The notes: generated by a model not told the origin, from the sequence alone. A DNA stretch of 51,886 nucleotides from Streptomyces sp. ASQP_92 (GCF_025399895.1 NZ_JAODUA010000030.1:1-51886); one strand, 5' to 3'; positions 14,955-24,023 are shown, counted from the first letter of the stretch. Numbers and translations are program-made.

Positions 14955-16412
14955 GTGGTGTTCGGGCGGCACTCCCGCGGAGTGGACAGCGCGGACCACC
15001 TCTATGTGCGGTCGGCGGCAGCGGCCTGGCTCGCCGACCGCGGCGAGCAGGCGACCTTCGAGTACACCCGCACCGAAGGGGCACCGATCGGGTCCCTCGT
15101 GGATGTGCGCTGGCGGCATGGCGCTCTACGGGTGCATCTGGACAGGGCGGTAATGCCGGTGTGGGACAACGGTGTCGAGCCGGTCCTCGGGACGAGGGTG
15201 CCGGTCGACCGCGACACACTGATCCGCCACTGGTACGTGCACCGGATCCGCCTGAACAGCGTGGGCACCGCGCGCCACGTACAGATCGGAACCGAGGCGT
15301 TCGCCCGGCCGATCGAATGGTTCGCTCTGGACCAGTGCGAGATGATGGAGCGCGGTTTATCGACGCCGGCGGTTGAGGAAATCGTTCAGGCCCGCACAGC
15401 GCCGCGTCCATCGCTGTGGTCGCCCGGCAAAGCGAGGAAGGTGCCTGAGCCGGAGGCACGCGCCCAGGCCCTCATGCGCCGGCTGGTGTACGCACGTCGG
15501 ATCGAGTCCGTGCCCGTGGTAAAGCAGGTGTGCGCGGACCTCGAGAATCTGACCGGTGTGGACGAGGAGCTTCAGGAGCAACTCAGGGCCGCCGTCCGCC
15601 ACGCGGGGATCTGGCTGGCCGAACAGAATAAGGAACGCCGCAAGCTGTTTGACAACCTGACCAGGGCGGTCACCCAGCAGGAGCCTGGACGAGTACGCAG
15701 GCTCCTGACGCGCGTCAATGCGACGGCATCTGCGGATCGCACGGACACCGAGTCCGCCGTCTACCGGCGGGCGACCACGTACTTCGAGAGCCTGGACGAC
15801 CGCACGCGCGACGCGGTCGAAGCAGAAGCCGACACGGAGAGGGAAGCACAAAGGGCTGCGGCCCGAGTCCGCAGCGCACTCCAACGCCTTCGCGAGTACG
15901 ACACGTACACGCCCGACGTGCGCCCTCAAGTCGAGGAGCTTCTGCGGTCGGCGGCCTCGGCTGGGGAACTTCTGCCCCCTGGTGAAGCCCGGCGTGTGGA
16001 AGTCTGGAAGACACGAGCGGCACGAGGACCGCGGGAGCAGCTGCGCGTAGCACGGCGGTACTGGATCCGCCGGAGCTGTCCGCGCTGCGATGCGCAGCAA
16101 GGCAAGGACTGCGTTCTGGTCGAGGGGCCCAGCAGCGGGAAACCGCGCAAGGACGGCCACAACGAGCGGCTGCAGCTGGAACTGGACGATCGGAAAAGGG
16201 CCCGGCAACAGAAGAAGGCTGGCAAGACGTGGAGGCTCCTGCCGAGCCGATACAGCGTGCCCCGAAGGGGCACGAGCGTAAAGCCCGCTTCACTCGTCCC
16301 ACCCAGGAGCGGAAGCCGAACGACACCCGGGCGAGCCATGCGAAGGAGGCAGCCGAGAAGACGGCAGTCCGGTGGCACCACCAGGTGCCACGCGACGACT
16401 GGTATCGAATGA
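14955..16412 (+). CDS. Zinc-ribbon and coiled-coil hypothetical protein (485 aa as read)
   Basis: An N-terminal globular part (about 1-130) leads to a long charged helical region (150-370). A zinc ribbon follows at about 375-405: CPRC, seven residues, Cys, fifteen residues, His. Beyond about residue 425 the frame becomes Pro/Arg/Ser-rich, while the next frame (from 16229) continues with two more ribbons of the same pattern. I suspect the real gene passes into that frame and that the last 60 residues here are not native. Start GTG 14955 lacks a clear ribosome-binding site; GTG 14982 is an alternative. Confidence 0.6.
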   Translation: MVFGRHSRGVDSADHLYVRSAAAAWLADRGEQATFEYTRTEGAPIGSLVDVRWRHGALRVHLDRAVMPVWDNGVEPVLGTRVPVDRDTLIRHWYVHRIRLNSVGTARHVQIGTEAFARPIEWFALDQCEMMERGLSTPAVEEIVQARTAPRPSLWSPGKARKVPEPEARAQALMRRLVYARRIESVPVVKQVCADLENLTGVDEELQEQLRAAVRHAGIWLAEQNKERRKLFDNLTRAVTQQEPGRVRRLLTRVNATASADRTDTESAVYRRATTYFESLDDRTRDAVEAEADTEREAQRAAARVRSALQRLREYDTYTPDVRPQVEELLRSAASAGELLPPGEARRVEVWKTRAARGPREQLRVARRYWIRRSCPRCDAQQGKDCVLVEGPSSGKPRKDGHNERLQLELDDRKRARQQKKAGKTWRLLPSRYSVPRRGTSVKPASLVPPRSGSRTTPGRAMRRRQPRRRQSGGTTRCHATTGIE

Positions 16413-16818
16413 CGTGCCCGCGATGCCATGCCGGACCGGGCAAGCTGTGCGACAACGACGACCGCGTCGGCCCCAGCGAGAAACGACAGCTTCCCCACGA
16501 CGAACGCCTGCGCCGCGTCCAGGGCGACGATCGCCTTGGAACCGGTGAGCAGCAGAAAGCCGCCCGCAACGAACGCCAGCAGCAGGCCGTCGACGTCGCG
16601 TCCCCGCTGCCTCCCCGGGCCGAACCCCGGCCTTCTCGGCCGCGCAGGAGAGAGCAAAAACGGCAGGAGACCGCAGGCTCGGCGGCGCGGACCTGGCACG
16701 CGAAGGAGGTCACCTGCCCGAAGTGCAAGGTCGGCCCGAACTCCCCGTGCGTGCCCACGGTCCGCACCAGGAGCGCGTGGAGTGGGCAAAGGAGTTCACC
16801 CGCAAACTATGGAGCTAA
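16229..16818 (+). pseudogene. Two further zinc ribbons, frame-disrupted
   Basis: The GTG 16229 frame contains YRMTCPRCHAGPGKLC with a His 16 residues later, then VTCPKCKVGPNSPC. Both match the C-x2-C-x7-C spacing of the ribbon in the preceding ORF. Near 16755 coding passes to a third frame that reads QERVEWAKEFTRKLWS and stops at TAA 16816-16818; without that change the third ribbon has no His. So either this is a decayed gene or two single-base errors split one protein with three zinc ribbons. It overlaps the upstream ORF by 184 nt, which is not normal for separate genes. Confidence 0.5.
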
Positions 16819-16861
16819 CTGGCGAAGCGTCAGCTGCGCGGTTCCGTCCTTGCGTTGTCAC

Positions 16862-17794
16862 CTAATACCGGATTCTGCTGAAAGCAGCCTGGTTCATTTC
16901 GGCGATGTCCTCGCGCCGGCGAGGGTCGTCGAGGGTGCGTCCCCATTTGCCGTTGGAGTAGTACACGAGTTTCCCCGTGCTGGGCTCCCGGAAGGTGATG
17001 TTGCATCCGACATCGCCATGGGGGTGGTCACACAGGCAGGTGCACCTTTTCCGCTCGACCTGCCAGCCCAGTCCGGTGGGGCCGTGCCCAACAAGCCGGA
17101 TGAGATCGGGGCAGGGCGGGCCGTCCGTCGTCTCCAGCCGGATACCGCCCATGGAGCTCCATGCATCGGTGGCGTTGATCGGCCCCGGTCCGGCGGTGGC
17201 ACAGATGCGGCGCAGCAGGGGGGAGAACAGGGACGGAGGTTCGAAGGGCAGGGTAAGGGCCGCGGAGTATGCAGCGCTTTCGAGGGACGTCCAACCCGGC
17301 TCGTCGTTGAACAAGCCGTAATCGGGGGCGAGTCGGCCGATGATGCGTTCCCACCAGCGAGGGTTGAATCCGGTCAGCACGATGTTGGCCGGCATGCCGG
17401 GCCGGTACAGGCAGATGCTGCTGTTCCCGCAGCGGTATCGCAGTCCAGGTACTCCAATGATCTTGTCGCACGGGTGGCTGGCGTCGCTGTCAGGGTTCGG
17501 GCGCGGCATGAGGAACTCAGCCCAGTAGTGCAGGACGTACGGCTCGGCCAGAAGCCGGAGGGTGAGCTGGTCGTCCGTGGGGTGTACCTGGACAATCCCG
17601 AGCGGGTGTTTCGACAGGCCACCGATCTTGCAGCAGGCGAGGAACAGGTCGGCCTCGAGTTGTGCCTGCTCGGGATGGCGGGCCGCAGGAATGGTCAGAG
17701 GGAAGCCAGGCTCGGTGAGGAGAGGGAAGAGCGCCTGGTGGGACTCGCCGGTACTGCGCCGACGGTCTTCGGTGAGAGCCAGGGCCTGGGACAT
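16862..17794 (-). CDS. Hypothetical protein with C-terminal Cys/His cluster (310 aa)
   Basis: The protein starts MSQALALTEDRRRSTGESHQ and contains well-structured stretches such as NIVLTGFNPRWWERIIGRLA. Near the C-terminus, CTCLCDHPHGDVGC looks like a metal site. No signal peptide or membrane segment. I do not recognise the family. It converges on the zinc-ribbon gene, with 43 bp between stops. The large forward-strand frame over the same DNA is its shadow. Confidence 0.65.
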   Translation of the reverse strand: MSQALALTEDRRRSTGESHQALFPLLTEPGFPLTIPAARHPEQAQLEADLFLACCKIGGLSKHPLGIVQVHPTDDQLTLRLLAEPYVLHYWAEFLMPRPNPDSDASHPCDKIIGVPGLRYRCGNSSICLYRPGMPANIVLTGFNPRWWERIIGRLAPDYGLFNDEPGWTSLESAAYSAALTLPFEPPSLFSPLLRRICATAGPGPINATDAWSSMGGIRLETTDGPPCPDLIRLVGHGPTGLGWQVERKRCTCLCDHPHGDVGCNITFREPSTGKLVYYSNGKWGRTLDDPRRREDIAEMNQAAFSRIRY

Positions 17795-18337
17795 CGTGGG
17801 TCGCTGTTCCGCGCCGAGCCGGCCCCCGGCGGCGTGGCGCTGTGCGAGCTGAGCTAGCTAGTTGTCTGCGTGGTGATACTTCTGGCCGGTCCTCGGTGAA
17901 GAGCTGCGGGGGCCTCTGCTTCACGCGGCCGGGCGTTCACAAGCCCGCGTACAGCAAAGCACTCGGCGCGACGATCCAGCAAGGCGCCGCCCGCGGCTGT
18001 GCCTCCATCGAGTGAGGGAGCCGCAGTCCGGACCGTGTTGGGAGGGCAGTTGACGCTGTCGGAGGTCATCGCGTCGACTGATCCGCGCGGCAAACGGCCG
18101 CGTCAACGTAGGGCGGCACAATGCCGTCCGTTTCGGTGAGGATGTTTTGCCGGGGACCGCACGCGTAGTCAGGGCTCGCTGATACGGGCTCCGGTGGTGC
18201 AGAGTCGGGCTTGGCCATCCGGCCCGGCCTCCGTATACCTCTCGACAGCATTCGTGTGCAGGCGGCAGCATGGCCCGATCGCTCTGTCAGGCGGCCACGC
18301 CGATAGAGCGCTTGAGGCAGCTGGCGGGGGGAGCATC
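17795..18337. other. 543-bp spacer between divergent genes
   Basis: No ORF with convincing coding bias. It holds divergent promoters for the hypothetical gene (leftward) and the yaaC-like gene (rightward). Small dyads are present (GCTAGC near 17857; CGCGGC/GCCGCG near 18088-18104), none clearly functional. Confidence 0.3.
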
Positions 18338-19414
18338 GTGTTGTACCAGCCCACGTTCGAGGAACAGACGTGGATGCCGCGGGACAAGTCCTGGCGCAAC
18401 TTGCGAGGCATGCGCGCCCTTCCGCCAGGGGCAGCTCGGGAGGGGATCCGCTGTGACCAACGAGCTGAAGTTTTTCGCTCAGCCCTTGAGCAGTCAGAGC
18501 AACTTTTCCGGGCAGCTGAGACCATTGGGCCTGAGACTCAGCCCCTGCTCCTCTTTTATGGGCTCTCGCAGGCTGGACGCGCACTGGCGGCAGTATCGCC
18601 GAGTCTCCCCGCCGCCGAGCAGGGTAGGCAGCCTTGGCATCTGAAGGGGCACGGGATTGAAGCCAACCCTCAAGGCCCGTTGCGAAATATTTCGCTGATG
18701 CCACCCAAGAAGCCAAATCCTCACGGCCTGACATCCTTTGCCGGGGTAGCCCAAGCGTTGGGGTGTGAGGGCCTCCCTATTTCCGGAGCGCGACTGGGTG
18801 ACCTGTGGGCTTCTCTGCCAGAAACCCGATATGTGCCGCTTGAAGAGGCTCCCCGGTTTCCTGCGCTCTACCTACAGGCGCAGTCCGCCTACGAACCGCC
18901 ACTCCCTTCTGGATGGTCCACAATAAACCTGACCTTCTGCCCTGCAAGGGTGTGGGAGGAGAGTGGCGGTCTCAGCCAAGAAGAGCGCATCACCGAATTC
19001 CTAGCCCACTACCCAACCCTGGGGGAATGGCGCTTCCTGCCGCCCGATGGCGTTGGCCGGCAGGAGACAGGGCGTCGGGATTCAAGTTCCCTTCCCAGAA
19101 CAATCTACGTACCCCATCACCCCAACCCGCATGTTTCTGTGGAGACGCTCCTCGGTACTCCATATCGAGGAGACGTGCACTACGTATTGCCAGCTATAGA
19201 AGGAAATCAGCGGCCACTACATCCTCTGCTCGCCTGGTGGGGTGTGCTGTACGGCCTCGCCAGTGTTGCCCGCTATGAGCCCCAGAGCTGGGTCAAAGCG
19301 ATCAACATCGACAAAGCGAATGACCGCACCGCTAACGCCATCGAGCACCTGTTGGAGATGGCAACATCTGCAATCCCGGAACTCGTCACGCGCGAACTTC
19401 ATCGACTGAACTGA
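18338..19414 (+). CDS. YaaC-like protein (358 aa)
   Basis: The C-terminal part HPLLAWWGVLYGLASVARYE, followed by an Ala/Ile-rich helix with IEHLLEMATSAIPELV, matches what I remember of the YaaC family, first named in Bacillus and of unclear biochemical role. The N-terminal half (WRNLRGMRALPPGA, LFYGLSQAGRALAAV) also fits the family's helical core. GTG 18338 is preceded by GGGGGAG with 5-nt spacing. The gene stands alone in a region of accessory genes and remnants; it has lower GC than neighbours in its second half, consistent with separate acquisition. A stress or defence role is speculation. Confidence 0.72.
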   Translation: MLYQPTFEEQTWMPRDKSWRNLRGMRALPPGAAREGIRCDQRAEVFRSALEQSEQLFRAAETIGPETQPLLLFYGLSQAGRALAAVSPSLPAAEQGRQPWHLKGHGIEANPQGPLRNISLMPPKKPNPHGLTSFAGVAQALGCEGLPISGARLGDLWASLPETRYVPLEEAPRFPALYLQAQSAYEPPLPSGWSTINLTFCPARVWEESGGLSQEERITEFLAHYPTLGEWRFLPPDGVGRQETGRRDSSSLPRTIYVPHHPNPHVSVETLLGTPYRGDVHYVLPAIEGNQRPLHPLLAWWGVLYGLASVARYEPQSWVKAINIDKANDRTANAIEHLLEMATSAIPELVTRELHRLN

Positions 19415-19798
19415 AGCTACTGGTCTCCGCTCCCCACCACGCCGGGCATCGCTGGTCCGGCGTCAGCCCTCCACCCACCACTTGGGTTCCTGCCCACATG
19501 GCCACGGCAGCACCGTGAGACCATCGCCGCCGCGGATGCGCGGTTCGCGAACCCCATGCAGAAGAACCCGGTGGGTGCGGCGGAACCGACCAAGCAGACT
19601 TGCTGCTGGCGTCGCTCCGAGGCTGGGGACATCGGGGCCGCCACGCCGCACCGACCCGGGCTGGGAAGACCGGTGCGCGCCCCGCCGGAACGCCCGGGTG
19701 GCTTTGTTCACGAGGGCACGGTCGCCCCGGGCTGCGAGACATCGAGTGCCCGAGCGGGGCACACTGGCAGTGCCGCGTGAAGGAGGAGGTGAAGGGAA
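19415..19798. other. 384-bp spacer, no supported gene
   Basis: Several overlapping short frames, none with a ribosome-binding site or a protein I recognise. It may contain degraded coding sequence (one frame contains ANPMQKNPVGAAEPTKQT). The uma2 ribosome-binding site GAAGGGAA is at its right end. Confidence 0.3.
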
Positions 19799-20368
19799 AT
19801 GAGCGTTGCGTACGACCAGCACATCGGGCCCTGGACAGTGGAGGACGTCCTCCAGCTTCCCGAGGACACACGCAACCGCATCGAGCTTGTGGGCGGTTCG
19901 CTCATGATGAGCCCGGCCCCTGGTTATCCGCACCAGCGGGTCAGCCGCCGCCTCGCGAATCTCCTGGATGCAGCGGCCGAGGCCGCCGGCGCACCGGTCG
20001 AGGTCTTCGAAGCTGTCAATGTCGTCGTCCCGGACGGTCTCCTGATTCCCGACATCGCGATCGTGGACGCTGCCGCAGCCGCGGCAGCCGAGGCGACGAC
20101 GGACGCACACGACGTGCTCGTGGTGGTCGAGATCGCCAGCCCCTCAACCCGAGTAGCCGACCGGAAGATGAAACCCCACCTGTATGCGGCCGCCGGCATC
20201 GCGCACTACTGGCGCGTCGAACTCGAGCCCGCCCCCCGCATCTACTTCGGTGAACTGCGCCCGGGCGGCCTGTACGTCAACCAGGCCGAGGTGCAGGCTG
20301 GCGAGACAGGCCAGATTGAACGTCCCTTCCCGTTCGAGGTCAGCCCCGCAGGCCTCTCCCGGCAGTAG
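19799..20368 (+). CDS. Uma2-family PD-(D/E)XK nuclease-like protein (189 aa)
   Basis: Uma2 (DUF820) proteins have a restriction-endonuclease fold; most have no proven substrate. The fold's landmarks are present: E29 in NRIELVGGSL, D85 in LLIPDIAIVD, E111 in VVVEIASPSTR and the following basic residues K123/K125, then AAGIAHYWRVE. Length is typical. ATG 19799 has GAAGGG upstream. It stands alone; these genes are often expanded in multicellular bacteria. No partner antitoxin is visible. Confidence 0.88.
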   Translation: MSVAYDQHIGPWTVEDVLQLPEDTRNRIELVGGSLMMSPAPGYPHQRVSRRLANLLDAAAEAAGAPVEVFEAVNVVVPDGLLIPDIAIVDAAAAAAAEATTDAHDVLVVVEIASPSTRVADRKMKPHLYAAAGIAHYWRVELEPAPRIYFGELRPGGLYVNQAEVQAGETGQIERPFPFEVSPAGLSRQ

Positions 20369-20408
20369 CACCGGCCCGGCCTGACCCCGCGACGCCTACG
20401 GGCCCGGA

Positions 20409-20710
20409 ATGGTGCCTCTGGGGCACCTCGACCTCAAGCCGGATCACCTGCGGTCGCGGGCCGGGGGCGAGGTGGTGATTCTCGACATCGAGACCGTACG
20501 CCCGGACGTGACCGGGCTGATCGACCTCGTCACGATCCCGGCAGTCCTGCGACAAGCCGGGCACGAGCCGGAGCCCGACCAGGTGCTGGAGCTATACGTC
20601 GATGCCACGAGGCCCACGGCGGGCGGTGGCCCGTGCAGTCGCTGCGCGGCACTCTGCGCGCGTATGCCGCAGGGACCGGGCTGGCCAGCCTGCACGGCCT
20701 GACCGGCTGA
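20409..20710 (+). pseudogene. Remnant of an aminoglycoside-phosphotransferase-like kinase
   Basis: The residues GHLDLKPDHLR and VVILDIETVRPDVTGLIDLV are the catalytic-loop HxD and metal-binding DxE/D motifs of the APH/choline-kinase fold. The whole N-lobe is missing upstream, and near 20615 the coding frame changes (continuing as WPVQSLRGTLRAYAAGTGLA and stopping at 20710). It is therefore a 5'-deleted, frame-shifted fragment and not a resistance gene. A strong hairpin follows. Confidence 0.6.
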
Positions 20711-20717
20711 GGGCGAA

Positions 20718-20761
20718 CGGCCGGTGCCCTCGCTGACGTTGGTCAGCGAGGGCACCGGCCG
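20718..20761. terminator. Perfect 20-bp hairpin between converging units
   Basis: Arms 20718-20737 and 20742-20761 pair completely around a GTTG loop. It lies between the kinase remnant (rightward) and the VOC gene (leftward), so it should stop transcription from both sides. Confidence 0.85.
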
Positions 20762-20770
20762 GCGCGGGTG

Positions 20771-21133
20771 CTACGGGCCTTCGATACCGACGATCGCTCC
20801 GAACGGGTCGCGGAGCTGCGCGATGCGGCGGCCGGGCTCGATGAGCAGAGGGCCCCGGTGATGCTTGCACCCTGCGGCCAGAAGATGATCCCGGGCCTGA
20901 TCCAGGTCATCGACACCCCAGTACACGACAGGGCTCCCGCCACGCGGATTGCGCTCATCGTCGGCGGGGTGGAATCCCAGCTCGATGCCACCGGCCTGCA
21001 CCCAGGCGTAGACGGCGCTGGTGTCGTCGTTCACATCCGTTTTCACCGGGGAGTCGAGAACCTCGCCCCACCAGCGCGCCGACGCCTCCGGGTTGTCCGC
21101 GAATGCCATCACCAGCCGTACGTCTTTGAACAC
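20771..21133 (-). CDS. VOC-superfamily (glyoxalase/bleomycin-resistance-like) protein (120 aa)
   Basis: Single-chain vicinal-oxygen-chelate fold: FADNPEASARWWGEVLDSPV opens the first beta-alpha-beta unit and VVYWGVDDLDQARDHLLAAG the second, ending in AQLRDPFGAIVGIEG. The size fits one subunit with two paired modules. The metal and substrate are unknown; relatives include glyoxalases, dioxygenases and antibiotic-binding proteins. GTG 21133 follows GGAGG with 5-nt spacing. It is immediately downstream of a truncated nucleotidyltransferase gene, so the junction near 21135-21210 may mark an insertion or deletion. Confidence 0.85.
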   Translation of the reverse strand: MFKDVRLVMAFADNPEASARWWGEVLDSPVKTDVNDDTSAVYAWVQAGGIELGFHPADDERNPRGGSPVVYWGVDDLDQARDHLLAAGCKHHRGPLLIEPGRRIAQLRDPFGAIVGIEGP

Positions 21134-21401
21134 AGCTACCTCCAGCGGGGGACGTCATCCTACGGCTCCCCGAATATCCCTCCACCCGGTAGAAGCACAG
21201 CGGGCGCCCGCGGGCATGCAGGAGCAGAATGATCTCGTCCATGGGGGCGGGGTTCTCGGTGGCGACGTCGAGGTCTTGGCTGAGGCGCTCGACGAGCCCG
21301 TGGGCCTGGACGGCATAGCCGCCGGTGATCACCAGGGGGTAGGGGGTGCCGATGGCGAGGACGTCGGACAGCAGGCGGCGGTGCAGGTCGTTCAGTTTCA
21401 C
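21134..21401 (-). pseudogene. AbiEii-type nucleotidyltransferase, truncated after the catalytic start
   Basis: GTG 21401 overlaps the stop of the upstream gene (GTGA). The product begins with HRRLLSDVLAIGTPYPLVIT and then has GGYAVQAHGLVERLSQDLDV, the GG...D-x-D core of the AbiEii/MNT nucleotidyltransferases that act as toxins by tRNA modification. After about residue 62 the family sequence ends and the frame runs into unrelated sequence over the VOC gene. The normal protein is about 200 aa or more, so it is almost certainly inactive. Confidence 0.65.
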
Positions 21402-21766
21402 GCGGCGGTCGCGGTCCGGGCGGTCGTCAGCTCGGGGAAGCGTTCTTCCCACACGTCCCGGACCAGGCGGCTGATCAGGGTCCGCAGCACCGGCCACTGG
21501 GCGATGAGCAGGTCCTGGTTGAGGAAGTCCACCACGTCCTGCTGCTGCCCTTCGGCAAGGATGGTCCGGTACAGGCCCATCCGCGGGCGCACGGCGTCCA
21601 CGTCGAAGGAGCGTCGTCCCGACCAGACCACGTGCAGCGGCAGGTCGACCGTGCCGTGCGCGGGGCCGTGCAGGTCCTCCAGCCGGTCAGGCAGCCGCCG
21701 GGTGTAGCGGGCGCGCAGGATCTCGCCGGCGTTCGGCACCGGGAAACGGGATGAGGTGGCAGCCAT
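21398..21766 (-). CDS. Conserved partner of the AbiEii-type nucleotidyltransferase (122 aa)
   Basis: The frame from ATG 21766 reads MAATSSRFPVPNAGEILRAR and contains RRLPDRLEDLHGPAHGTVDL, PLHVVWSG and GLYRTILAEGQQQDVVDFLN. I recall this protein directly upstream of AbiEii-family genes in Streptomyces, where the four-base overlap GTGA with the next gene is also typical. By position it could be the antitoxin or a regulator of a two-gene toxin-antitoxin-like unit; this is inference. Its partner is truncated here, so it is now an orphan. Confidence 0.65.
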   Translation of the reverse strand: MAATSSRFPVPNAGEILRARYTRRLPDRLEDLHGPAHGTVDLPLHVVWSGRRSFDVDAVRPRMGLYRTILAEGQQQDVVDFLNQDLLIAQWPVLRTLISRLVRDVWEERFPELTTARTATAA

Positions 21767-21994
21767 GCCCCGACTATCGCCTGCCGGGCCCTGCCGGCCA
21801 CCACGGACACCGCACCGGACGCCCGAAGCGGCGGGCCCCGGGACGGGGGTGCGGCGTGCCCGGGCCGGGCGGAGCGGAGGCTGCTGCACCAGGGGCGCCG
21901 TTCGGTGCTGGGGCGAGCGGTGTCAGTGCCGGATGCCAGCATGCTCATGTGGTTCGCCTGTGGAGCGGACCGGAACTGGTGAAAGGGATCGTCG

Positions 21995-22207
21995 GTGACG
22001 AACTACAGGCTGGTGTGGCGCGAGCGGGGGAGTGACCTCGTGCGGATCTCCGCGGTGTCGTATGGGCTTTCCGCGGCCGAATACCGGCAGCGCGAGCTCC
22101 AGGCCGCCGAAGCGGACGTACGTATCGTGGAAGTCCCCGTCGGCGGGGCCGTCCCCGAGGACGTGCTGGAGGGCATGAGGACGGGGAACACCCCGGCTGT
22201 TTCCTGA
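21995..22207 (+). CDS. Small hypothetical protein (70 aa)
   Basis: The frame from GTG 21995 opens with TNYRLVWRERGSDLVRISAV and ends in an acidic/Val-rich strand segment. An AAGGGA motif lies 7 nt upstream. The family looks familiar from Streptomyces, but no function is known to me. It converges on the frame-shifted gene at 22214-22440, with 6 bp between stops. Confidence 0.6.
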   Translation: MTNYRLVWRERGSDLVRISAVSYGLSAAEYRQRELQAAEADVRIVEVPVGGAVPEDVLEGMRTGNTPAVS

Positions 22208-22213
22208 CCTTGG

Positions 22214-22440
22214 CTACGCCACGTCCCCCAGGACGATGCCCGTCTTCTGCGACCAGGACTTGACGACGGCGTACTGGCCATCGCTCTCCTCGGCCAGGCG
22301 GATGACCACGTCCCCGGAGCCGTAGATGCCCACCTGCCCGAGGAACTTGCTCTCGGCCACCTCGAGTCGTCCCAGTAGCCCTCGGTCCCGGGACCGTGCG
22401 GACGGAATTGGGTGGTTACGCGGTATCTGCCGGGGCTCAT
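22214..22440 (-). pseudogene. Small conserved-type gene, frame-disrupted
   Basis: ATG 22440 opens MSPGRYRVTTQFRPHGPGTE then GYWDDS; near 22372 the coding signal changes frame and continues as VAESKFLGQVGIYGSGDVVI and VKSWSQKTGIVLGDVA to the stop at 22214. Together this would be a protein of about 75 aa with beta-strand character. Both halves have clean third-position bias, so a recent single-base indel or an assembly error is likely. Confidence 0.5.
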
Positions 22441-22485
22441 GCGTTGAGCCTGCCATGGGGGCGACAGGCCAGTACGGAAGCAGGA

Positions 22486-22695
22486 TCACCCAGCTTCGCG
22501 GGAGCGCAGGTCGGCGAACAGCCGGGCCCGGGCGCCTGGTTCTCCTGGGACGCGGTGCGTGCGGCAGGGGCCGGAGGTGGCCCACAGCCGGTCCAGGGCA
22601 GTCATGGCGGCCTGAGCGGTGGCGTCGTCGGCCGCGGCGATATCGACGACAAGCAGGCCGGGCTCGGACAGGTGCACGGGATCAATGGAGTCCAT
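22486..22695 (-). CDS. DUF6207-like small protein (69 aa)
   Basis: The core HLSEPGLLVVDIAAADDATA followed by DRLWATSGPCRTHRVPGEPG matches what I recall of DUF6207, a small Streptomyces family of unknown function that often occurs in accessory regions. ATG 22695 (MDSIDPVHLSEPG) is preceded by AAGGA. A longer frame to 22749 exists but adds a Pro/Arg stretch. No operon partner is clear. Confidence 0.65.
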   Translation of the reverse strand: MDSIDPVHLSEPGLLVVDIAAADDATAQAAMTALDRLWATSGPCRTHRVPGEPGARARLFADLRSREAG

Positions 22696-22818
22696 GATCC
22701 TTGGGACGGGCGGGACAGGCCGCCGGTTCGGGTTCTGCACCCGCATCACCCCTTCGGGGAAGCCGCACTGCGGCCGCTCGCTCGGAGCAGAAGGCCGGCC
22801 GGGCCCGGGAGCGGCGGC

Positions 22819-23406
22819 TCAGGTCTGACGCCTCGCCTTACGGTACTGGCGGGCCTTGGGCGCGCGCCGTATGCCGGCTTCCGGCGCCGGGCCGCCCGGG
22901 CCAGCCGGGGCGGAGAAGCCTCCGGCGACAGGAGGCCGGACCGGACGCTGCGCCGGGGCGGCCGGGTCTGTCCCGATGGGGGCGGTGCGGGCGAGGATCT
23001 GGGTGTGGGGGGTCCGTGCGGCGCACGCCGCGCACACCTCGGACAGGCTCCAGACCTGACCGATGGACGGGTCATGACGCAAGATCAGCACGGTCTGGCC
23101 CGCACAGGACACCGGGTGGGCCTCGTGGGCAGCGCAGTCCTGGGCGCGGCACGCGCAGGCGGCATGCGGCCGGGCACCGGCGGCGCGGGCATGAGCTGCG
23201 GCGTGGGCCGCGGCGTACGCGCGGAGCCGGGCGAGGTCCGGCGAGCGGGGCGGCATCCGGCAGGCGGCGGAACTGCAGGTGAGCGTCGCGGTGTGGTCGG
23301 CGTGGCCCGCCAGGCGGATGGTCCAGGTCCGCCCCGGCATCCGGCCCGTATCGGGGTGTGAGTTGATAGCGGTCAAGGTCAGCCAATCGGTCGACGGAGC
23401 AGGCAA
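22819..23406 (-). CDS. Cys/His-rich hypothetical protein (195 aa)
   Basis: The protein contains LTLTAINSHPDTGRMPGRTW, then several Cys pairs (CSSAAC, CACRAQDC, CAACAA) with interspersed His, suggesting two or more zinc sites. The C-terminus is a Pro/Arg-rich tail. The start is uncertain: the frame opens at TTG 23406 without a clear ribosome-binding site. I have seen similar proteins in Streptomyces accessory DNA but know no function. The forward-strand frames across it are shadows. Confidence 0.6.
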   Translation of the reverse strand: MPAPSTDWLTLTAINSHPDTGRMPGRTWTIRLAGHADHTATLTCSSAACRMPPRSPDLARLRAYAAAHAAAHARAAGARPHAACACRAQDCAAHEAHPVSCAGQTVLILRHDPSIGQVWSLSEVCAACAARTPHTQILARTAPIGTDPAAPAQRPVRPPVAGGFSAPAGPGGPAPEAGIRRAPKARQYRKARRQT

Positions 23407-23676
23407 CGCCGCCGCAGTGCTTCAGCCAGCGCGTTGGGGGCCTGAGGAAGTGTTGCGCGGGCGATGCCCGTTCGAGCACGAGGCAGTCAGGATCACACAC
23501 GACATCCATCGTGCGGGAGGGTGCGCGACGGACTGCAGCGGGCGGTACGGCTGGAGCCTCCCGCCGGGCCACCGCACCGCGAACTGATCTTCCTGGTGGC
23601 ATCACCGCCACCGCACAGTCGCCCCGAGCCGAAGTTCAGAAACACGCACGTACGTCAACACAACGAAGGCCGTCCG

Positions 23677-23943
23677 GTGCCCAACTCGGTCAATCCCGAT
23701 TCCTCATCTCAACGCCCTCCCGACAGGGCAGACCAGGCGACTGACGCCGGTCCGGGTCTGGTTTCCGCTCGTTCGGTGGGTGCTCGCTCCGCGCACGACG
23801 TGGGGGCGCGATGCCTGGCTACCGACTTCGGGGAGGGGATAGATACTCGGACCGCGTGGGTGATGGCTCGCCTTGCATGCCACCCGGACCAGTACGTCTA
23901 CGCCATGGGGCACCTGGACGACGACAGCCGGGCTGCGGACTGA
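23677..23943 (+). CDS. Small hypothetical protein (88 aa)
   Basis: GTG 23677 follows GAAGG with 8-nt spacing. A Ser/Pro/Arg-rich N-terminal half is followed by a better-defined C-terminus (DTRTAWVMARLACHPDQYVY AMGHL split by no gaps) that looks folded. No homologue recognised; coding bias is moderate. The stretch 23407-23676 before it holds nothing I can support. Confidence 0.4.
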   Translation: MPNSVNPDSSSQRPPDRADQATDAGPGLVSARSVGARSAHDVGARCLATDFGEGIDTRTAWVMARLACHPDQYVYAMGHLDDDSRAAD

Positions 23944-24023
23944 TTGCCCTGCCACGAATGTGGGATGCAGCGTGACGGCGCCGCGGGAAGCCCGTACAGG
24001 AACATCGTCAGCGCTGCACTGCG

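Noticed and set aside
17897..17923. GTGAAG ... CTTCAC arms resembling the 13104-13148 dyads
   Set aside because: Only six bases match with a 15-bp or longer interval, expected by chance in this length of sequence.
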